Made by a program: the position numbers and the translations under genes
Assembly: GCA_020466095.1 (NCBI GenBank)
Contig: CM035806.1
Location: forward strand, 138,494,475-138,558,474
Length of the DNA stretch: 64,000 nt
From: Chlorops oryzae
Taxonomy: Eukaryota > Arthropoda > Insecta > Diptera > Chloropidae
Reading direction: 5' to 3'
The notes under the pieces: generated by a model
Seen by the model: the letters and a program-made list of their open reading frames with translations, nothing else
The model's database searches: none
What the model was told of the DNA's origin: nothing
Part shown: positions 57,637 through 64,000 of the stretch, one piece after another
Layout of the letters: every line of letters begins with the position of its first letter
Position numbering within the stretch: the stretch's first letter is position 1

Positions 57637-59150
57637 CGAGTTAGGGTGTTATAGTCAGGCAAGCCTGAGAAGGCAATACCCGACACATTATACATAAAAA
57701 CACACAATATAATATAAACACTTTTTAAGATAACCTTGGCCGCGTCCACTAATAAAATTTTTTCAGAGGATATTTATGAGCACGATAGAAGTTAATACAT
57801 AGACCGAATTTTCTTCTATTCTCTTATGAATTGTGTGCGTAAGAGACATATAACCAAAATCTCCCTTTTGCCACGCCCACTTTCCAATTTTTTGAAAATA
57901 ATATTATTGGCCTTAAAATAATATAAAATTTCAAGTTTAATCAAAATATCTCAAAAAATGCAAGTTTCAGAGCAACTTTTATAATTTTTAGCAAAGACCC
58001 TAGTATGGAGGAGCCCGATGAAATGTTGGATCAACCTTCTCGAACTAATATTACTTATGTCGTCTAGCATAATCTACAACTTTCCAAGAAAGCTATCAAC
58101 TTCATTTCAAAGCAAAATTGTAGTAAACTTATAACGACTTTTGAGAAACAGGTTAGAAAAATTGATGAGTGTACAACTACCCATGATGGCTAGTGTACGG
58201 GCTGGCAAATTGTAACATAAGGAATGAAAACGCTTTATCATGTTTTATAAAGATTATATGGCATGAAAACTTCAGACACGCCCAACAGGTTTAACTTTTA
58301 AGATTTACTTAAATCGAACAGAAAAATATATAAAGTTAATAAAAATTTAAAACATATTCATTTTTACTGAAAGTTTTAGGATTTAACCTTAGGCACTTTA
58401 CGACACAACTTAACTTTTATATTAATTCTAGTGATTTAGAAAAATATAAAAAAAATTTTAAAACATTTTTTAACAAAAAGGAACTTTAGGCTCATCAGCC
58501 ATTTTTTAATGTTAAAACCCCAAAAGTTTACAACATAACCCCACAGAGGTTTTTTAATAACTTTATTTAAAAAAAATCCCTTACTTGTCGTAAAATTACA
58601 GTAACTATAATCAAACTAAAGACATTTTGTATAATTGTAAAACAAACTGCAAGCATTTGAATAAACGCAAATCAATTTCTAAAAAACAAAAAAAAAAATC
58701 CATTTTCTTGCTTTTTCGGACGCCTGCACAGCACAGCTTCGTACGCCGTCCGACGAGATGCTACCGCGCTTATTGATGCACTGCGTATTAAATAGCAGGT
58801 TAGGTTGAAAACCAAACAAATATTCTTTAATCGTGTAGGTCAAAAATGCTTGTTACACTTGCCCCTGTTACAACTAGCCCCCCGCTCCCCTACTGGAGGT
58901 ACCCGAAAATGATGCGATCAAGCCCATTCTCGAAATAAATATTACTTATGTCGCCTAGCATATCCATACCAAATTTCGTCAAGAAAGCTCAACTCCTTCG
59001 ATACGCAAACTGTATACAGACAGTGAGACAGACAGACACACGGACGGACGAACGGACATGGCTTAATCTCCTTGAGACGCTTATCATTTATCTACATATT
59101 TTCTCGCCCGGGAGCAATATACCCTCGACACAGAGTGTTTCGGGTAAAAA
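57637..59150 (-). mobile_element. F1 DINE-1-like copy, inverted, interrupted
   Basis: The 3' terminus is at 57637 (TTAGGGTGTTATAGTCAGGC read on the plus strand) and the 5' terminus at 59150 (CCCTCGACACAGAGTGTTTC). Between about 58120 and 58886 other DNA intervenes, and ATATTACTTATGTCG occurs on both sides of it, so a segment is duplicated. The insert's right end contains the inverse of GGGGAGCGGGGGGCTAGTTG, a motif shared with 41050. Confidence 0.75.
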
Positions 59151-59429
59151 AATAAAATGCAAAGGCTTCCAAATTACTACGAACATTATTTAGTCTTGCA
59201 TATGGAACAAAATAAAAAAAATTTTTTTATTCGGTGTTTTTGCTTCGTTTTTTGTTCTATATGCACGGTTTCTTGCATATAGAACACAATAGGTTACGAA
59301 GTTTGTCACTAGAGTGTTGTATAGAAAACTAATTACACAGATCGATAAATCTCGAAATGTTTACCTAAAAACCAGTCCTATCTCATTTTTTTTCCATTTT
59401 GCGGTATAGAACACAATAGCTTACGAACG

Positions 59430-59535
59430 ACGATATATATATATTTAGATATATGTATATGTATGTCTATATCTCCGGAGCATAGTTCTCCCTGTTACAA
59501 GATTCGTACAAAACTAATATAACCCGCGTAAGCTC
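59430..59535 (-). mobile_element. F2 DINE-1-like fragment, right (5') piece of the split copy
   Basis: On the minus strand: decayed ACCC, ATCTTGTAACAGGGAGAAC and GCTCCGGAGATATAG in the order of the F2 5' end at 9736. It completes the piece at 56196. Confidence 0.75.
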
Positions 59536-59537
59536 GT

Positions 59538-59700
59538 CGGTCATTTTCGACATTAAGACGACTAAAGTCTTACTTAAGAAGCACAATGAGACAAGAGCGT
59601 TTGAATGGTCTTCCATCCCTGAATATTCACGCAGGAGTCGCACTCAGCGAAGAAGAAATTCTGCGTGAATTCGTCGAAAAGCCTCGAAAATATTATATAC
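59538..59700 (+). pseudogene. hAT transposase C-terminal remnant (zf-MYM-like type)
   Basis: The frame from 59541 encodes SFSTLRRLKSYLRSTM, then RQERLNGLPSLNIHAGV and a short acidic helix (EEEILREF). The LR.LK.YLRSTM..ERLNGL..L.I pattern is the end of the hAT dimerisation domain in zinc finger MYM-type 1-like transposases. Everything upstream is lost to insertion of the F2 fragment. No stop interrupts this remnant, and the open frame runs on through the right TIR to 59768. It sits at the expected place, just inside the right TIR, and confirms the superfamily assigned from the target duplication. Confidence 0.75.
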
Positions 59701-59759
59701 AATTGTTTGAAAGTGCCGGACCCGATATAGCCCCCCGTGGATCCGCCACTAATATTGAC

Positions 59760-61770
59760 GTATTATAATTTGCCTTTCCGTACGGTTGTTAATCAATACG
59801 GTTGTTAATCAATATATTGATGACGGTCACTGCATTTTTTTAATAGAAATTTTACTAAAAGTGTCAATTAAAATAGTCAATTACATCGTTTCAGGGGAGT
59901 TTTTCAAATTAGCTTCACCAATTCCTCTTCGCTGTTTAAGGCAAATTTAAACTGGACATAGCATATTTAATGTTATCGTAACGAGGAGCAAAACATCGTA
60001 AATGACCTCAATTAAAACTTCTCTCCAGTGTTAAAATGGGTTTAAAAAAAAAACAGTGAAATTAATTAATAAACAATTCAAAAAAAAGGGAAAATTAGTT
60101 ACACCCAGCGTTCTAGTGATCCGAATAATTTTCTATCGCAAAAAGTTTAATTTTTAATTGAATTTTTAATAAAGTTTTGTATCTCTCTACTTTTCATATT
60201 ATTATAATGTAATGCCTTTGTTTTTGTAAATCGTTTTTGCTAGTTTATTTTATGTTATTTCATGCGGAATTTTTTAAATTGGTTCTGTTACCAAAAAAAA
60301 TACAAAAAATAAAAAAAGCGGAAAACGTGAACTGGAAAGAGATGGAGCAAAAGCTTCGAACGAAAGGATACTGTGCACTTTGATGCCGTTCATATGGTTT
60401 GTGTTGGCACAGTGTTGCACGAGCGCGTGCAATCCGGATTAATTGCTTGAAGCTACAAAGGGAGCTTAAATGTAGTTGTTTTGTACTTTTTCAATTCCGT
60501 TTTTTCTCTATTAACTGCTAAACTGATATATTTTGAATGAATAGAAAAACTTTTCCTAGTTTTGTGATGTAAAAAAAAAAAAAATTCAAAGGATTAATTA
60601 TAGTAGGGATTGTTATTTTTTACATTTAATTACAAAGGCGAGTCACTTGAACTACAATCCTGCACATAGCAATGTTCAATTTTTATCGGTGTGTTAAATT
60701 ATATAGCCTTCTCGTTTTTGCTCAAATAAATTACCTAATTATTATATAAAATTCCGATTGTTTGGATGAAGTTTTTTTCAATTTGAAATCATGACAGCTC
60801 GACAAATCGCAATGGAATGACTGCAGGCATATATTTTCTACTAACTATGTTGACAAAAATAATGTTGCTGTTCAGCTGTTTCTACAAGGACTTAAGGATT
60901 TCATGTTTAAAAATTGTTAGTAGAAAATTTTATTTTTTTTTTTTCAAAATCCAGCCCTCTCTCTAAGATTCAGTTTTGACTAATTGAAGTTGGGGTTTTT
61001 ATTTAATTGTTTTCAATTTCTTTAAAACCTAGAGACAAATACCCTTTTCCGTAACTTAATATTCCAAACGATATTCTAAGTACCAATTTTATTTTTTCAT
61101 TCATGCTCAAGCAAGTGCTTCCTCCAGCTGAAAGCACTTGAAAGTACCTACGGAACGAAAAATGCACACTTACCAGGCTTCAAGCGATATTTTCATTTTA
61201 TTTGCTTCAATATACATATGTATGTATATGTATATTTTCTTTTTATTTTACTTTCCGTTTCTCCGATGTTCATACGTTTACGCTTCCATTTATGTTTTAA
61301 TTGGTAAAGTCTTCACATAAGCGAAGAGGAACTTCGCTCGAGCCATGGACTTTGGGTAACTTCAACTTGAAATGAAGCGTGTTTTAAAAGGAAAATATTT
61401 TCATGCACATACACACGTTTACACATACATAACATAGCAGCCATATGAAACGCATAATATCCCTGCAGAAATTGGGGCTACTCCGGGGAGTAGACTAAAA
61501 GTGACTAGGACTCATCCCTCATTATTTGCGCATGCATGGGCCCAACTGACACATTTAACATTGCGTTGTCCTAGGAAAGTAACTAGTCACAGTTTTCGCA
61601 CATACGAACTAGACTAGATGGCGTTTAGCCAGAAAATTCGCTGCTTAGAAGCGCTAAGACATTGAAATTTGTTAAATAAAGAGTAAAAAAGAAAAAATCC
61701 CGAAAATCTGGGTAAATCCGTTCTTGCAGAAAAGAGAACAACATAAAAAAAACTCAAAAGTAACAGCAGA
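59760..61770. other. Unannotated spacer
   Basis: AT-rich, no motif or repeat border recognised. Confidence 0.4.
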
Positions 61771-61893
61771 TCGCAAGCGATAGATGGCATGCGATATCGC
61801 AAGCTATGTATATCTCGCATGCCATCAGCTATGAGCGGTCTCCACTTGCGATCTATCGCATACTTTCTATCGCATGCTATGAACCATCGCAGG
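61768..61893. repeat. Cluster of ATCGCA/TGCGAT motifs
   Basis: At least eight GCGAT or ATCGC words in about 125 bp, several as palindromes (TGCGATATCGCA, GCGATCTATCGC), with GGCATGCGA repeats. It resembles the cluster at 31639-31705. It may be a binding-site cluster or a decayed simple repeat. Confidence 0.5.
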
Positions 61894-63179
61894 TCGAGAC
61901 GGTAAGTAAGATTGCATGGATTACAGTTCCGATCAGTTCATTCTCTAGCAAAATTCCCACTGGGTATATACGAATGAATTGTATTAATACGCCTGAAAGC
62001 ATAAAACACGAATCATGTTAGAATGTGGAATTGAGGCGGAATTCTCTTGGCTCCTCGCATGGTATTTTATTTTTTATTATTTTTTTTTTATTTATTTTTT
62101 TTTTTATTCTTTTGCTTAAGCTCTTGAAACTTGTTGAAATTGTAGCTGACAGTAGCCAGTTCATGATAAGTACCACAGCATACAACAATCATAACAATCG
62201 AGAAAGCGAGAGAGAGAAAAGGCAGTCGAGATAGGCAATAGCGACAGATTTTTTCCTTTCCTTTTTTATATAAGTCTATAAAAACAATACTCAACTTATG
62301 TCGAAGAGAGATCATTTCGAAAAGCGGGCTTTCAGGGAAGCATCACATAAAAGAAAACAATTAAAAAAAAAAAAAAAGAACTCTTTACAGTCAGTTATTT
62401 CATACCAATAATCCCTTATGAGGCCTAACTACAAACAGCATATTATTAAAAGACTTGGCGTAGGGTGCAAAGGAAATCGCTGACTGACATGTTTAACATA
62501 AGAGTTGCCCCATTCGGGTATCTAACAACATGCAAACATACCTGTGTGCTGGCGAAATTAAATATTTTCCTCTTGTGCAGAGAGGTAAGCCCGAGGTGAA
62601 CACTTACATTTTACTATAAGTTAGAAACTTCAGAGTATTCGCCTAGAGATGAAATTAAAGTAGAGAAAAGTGATTGAATAACGATTTTTCATCGATTCAG
62701 GATCGTTTTTCGCAGACGTGAAGATGAAAATGCAGAGTTATGTATGGAACGACTAGGAATTTGGCTTCGAATTTATTGGATTTAAATATTTTCGAAAGGA
62801 TTAGTTCAATTTCTTTTTTTAAAGGTCCATAACCATGTCACATGAAACAAAAAATAAAACCCTTAAACAAAGACAAATAGAATGCCGACAATTGAATGAG
62901 GAAGGTAGTGGCGCTATATGAAATTCTCATTTTGGACCATAATCACGTGCTTTGTTCATTCTAGCGCGACATACAACATAAAAATCGCTTAGAAAATAGG
63001 AGTAAAGGAGTTAAACGCGCGACGTGATGCGTTAATGACAACAAACTGTGACCGTAAATAATGGCTAGCTGCGCCGTTTGCTTTTGTCTTTGCGTTAGGT
63101 GTTAAAACGGCATTTTAATGTCTTCTTTCACTTCGCATTTTCTTTGCTCAAAAATTGTTGTTGTTCTTCTTCTTATCAG
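61894..63179. other. Unannotated spacer
   Basis: T-rich patches at 62066-62108 and an A run at 62363-62377. No gene recognised. Confidence 0.4.
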
Positions 63180-63334
63180 TGGACCTGAAGAGGGCACAGA
63201 GCCGGCGGGTGGGTGTAGTAGACGTGAATAGACAAGAATTGGAGGCCATAAAAAGTACGAAAAGTGTATCTAATGGAGCCATTGACTTAAGTGTTATAAT
63301 AACGCTCGAAACGTGGCAGCAATGCTGCGCTCCA
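63180..63334 (+). CDS. Possible internal exon, unrecognised
   Basis: A pyrimidine-rich tract ending TTCTTCTTATCAG (to 63179) is a good splice acceptor. A downstream CCAGTATGA offers a weak donor at 63335. The 155-bp interval is open in one frame (VDLKRAQSRRVGVVDVNRQE and beyond) and richer in GC than its flanks. I do not recognise the peptide. No partner exon was found in this window. Confidence 0.2.
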
Positions 63335-63619
63335 GTATGAATCTTGAGGGTGTTAGTCCAAAGAAATGAGACGACTGCTGCGTGTGTGTGTGTATGGGTG
63401 TATGTTTATTGGGCTGCGTATCATAGCCCAGTAGGAAATTTGTCATGCAATTTACAATGATGGTATTCAAATAAAATGACCTTCCATACAGAGTTAATCA
63501 CTCGAGTAGGGACAAAATAAAAATAAAATAAACATCAATGACTTCAATAAAACGAAATCAGGAGCAATATCCAACACAGGTCAACAGAGAGCTGAATACT
63601 TTTCAATCATAGCCTCAAA

Positions 63620-64000
63620 TAAAAGCTCTTATTCGAAATTTCATTTAAATATCTCACAAAAAATCTGATTTTATGGAATTTTGTGCGAGTTTTTTGTTAC
63701 AGTCCCCCTAGTACTGGAGACACCTTTAATAATAAACCGATCAAGAAAATTTTTGGAAAAGCTATTTATGAGTATAGAGGAAGCATACACGCTGACTTTC
63801 GTTGAAGTCCCATTTGAATTTCGGGTGGAAGAGACAATTTTCGATCACGCCCACTTTTCAAATATTTGAAAATTATATTTAGTTCCTTAAATTATGTTCA
63901 AATATTGAATTCCATCAAAATATCTCAAACACTTCCGGTTTTAGATTTCATAACAATCTCTTGTACTGGAGGCACCCTCAAAAATGGTCCGATCCGGTCC
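63620..64000 (-). mobile_element. F1 DINE-1-like copy running off the window
   Basis: The inverse of the F1 blocks: CCCCCTAGTACTGGAG, AAACCGATCAAGAAAATTTT, CACGCCCACTTTTC and ATGGTCCGATCCGGTCC appear in the expected order. The 3' hairpin is missing or beyond recognition; the 5' part lies outside the window. Confidence 0.75.

Larger units (their letters stand above)
56236..59424. mobile_element. Inverted-repeat element splitting the F2 copy
   Basis: GTAAGCTATTGTGTTCTATA at 56236 is repeated in inverse at 59405-59424. Subterminal palindromes repeat TTGTTCTATATGC and its inverse at 56451-56500 and 59257-59291. No transposase is visible. It carries two F1 copies. Confidence 0.65.
54829..59751 (+). 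mobile_element. hAT transposon host of a nested insertion stack
   Basis: The left end CAGTGGCGGATCCAGG and right end inverse of TAGTGGCGGATCCACGG are followed inward by G-rich/C-rich runs. ATATTGAC flanks both sides (54821-54828, 59752-59759), the 8-bp hAT target duplication. Most of the 4.9 kb is later insertions: an inverted-repeat unit (55643-56029), a split F2 copy, a GTAAGCTATTGTGTT element, and two F1 copies. Near the right end is the transposase C-terminus. Confidence 0.85.

Overview
The window looks like non-coding, transposon-rich DNA from a higher fly (Diptera, Brachycera). A tephritid fruit fly is my best guess, but that is inference. The DNA is AT-rich, with many homopolymer runs and dinucleotide microsatellites. 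I found no intact host protein-coding gene, no tRNA or rRNA gene and no CRISPR array. Every recognisable protein belongs to a decayed mobile element: hAT, mariner, non-LTR retrotransposons and a Penelope-like element.

The commonest feature is a set of DINE-1/INE-1-like (Helentron-derived, non-autonomous) elements. They start with TTTTTATACC, carry GTCY microsatellites and GGGCGTGGC blocks, and end in a short hairpin followed by CTTACTTGTTTT. At least three subfamilies are present. F1 has about ten copies or fragments (2346, 24845, 38146, 41568, 42035, 47096, 48752, 48983, 56717, 57637, 63620), F2 three (9736, 26091, and one split at 56196/59430), and F3 one (4714). Their terminal hairpins differ completely but the last 12 bases are the same.

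Layout. 0-6 kb: CT microsatellite, F1 copy, a 685-bp hAT with perfect 8-bp target duplication and a transposase C-terminus, and an F3 copy split by a palindromic 24-bp-period array. 9.7-14.2 kb: F2 copy, 49-bp tandem duplication, and a 5'-truncated non-LTR retrotransposon on the minus strand (RT, RNase H, C-terminal Cys/His region) with a nonsense codon and two frameshifts. 15-18 kb: small MITEs. 19.9-21.8 kb: a broken mariner next to a TA-flanked MITE. 23.1 kb: a possible TATA/Inr core promoter with a 59-codon ORF. 24-28 kb: MITEs, fold-backs and a three-unit 160-bp repeat. 28.6-29.4 kb: the GIY-YIG end of a Penelope-like element followed by a hammerhead-ribozyme-like core. 33-36 kb: hAT MITE, minisatellite-bearing MITE and a near-perfect palindrome with 190-bp arms. 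38-50 kb: F1 copies, two non-LTR fragments and inverted F1 pairs. 50.9-52.1 kb: hAT-like element. 54.8-59.8 kb: a hAT element containing nested insertions at least four levels deep. 60-64 kb: mostly unannotated, with an F1 copy running off the end.

There is no operon or pathway logic here. The elements relate to one another through nesting order, shared termini and common decay, which suggests a gene desert, a large intron or pericentric-type DNA. The points most worth following up are the ribozyme-like core in the Penelope remnant, the DINE-1-like subfamilies with interchangeable hairpins, the datable nested stack, and several TIR/TSD-defined MITE families that may be undescribed.
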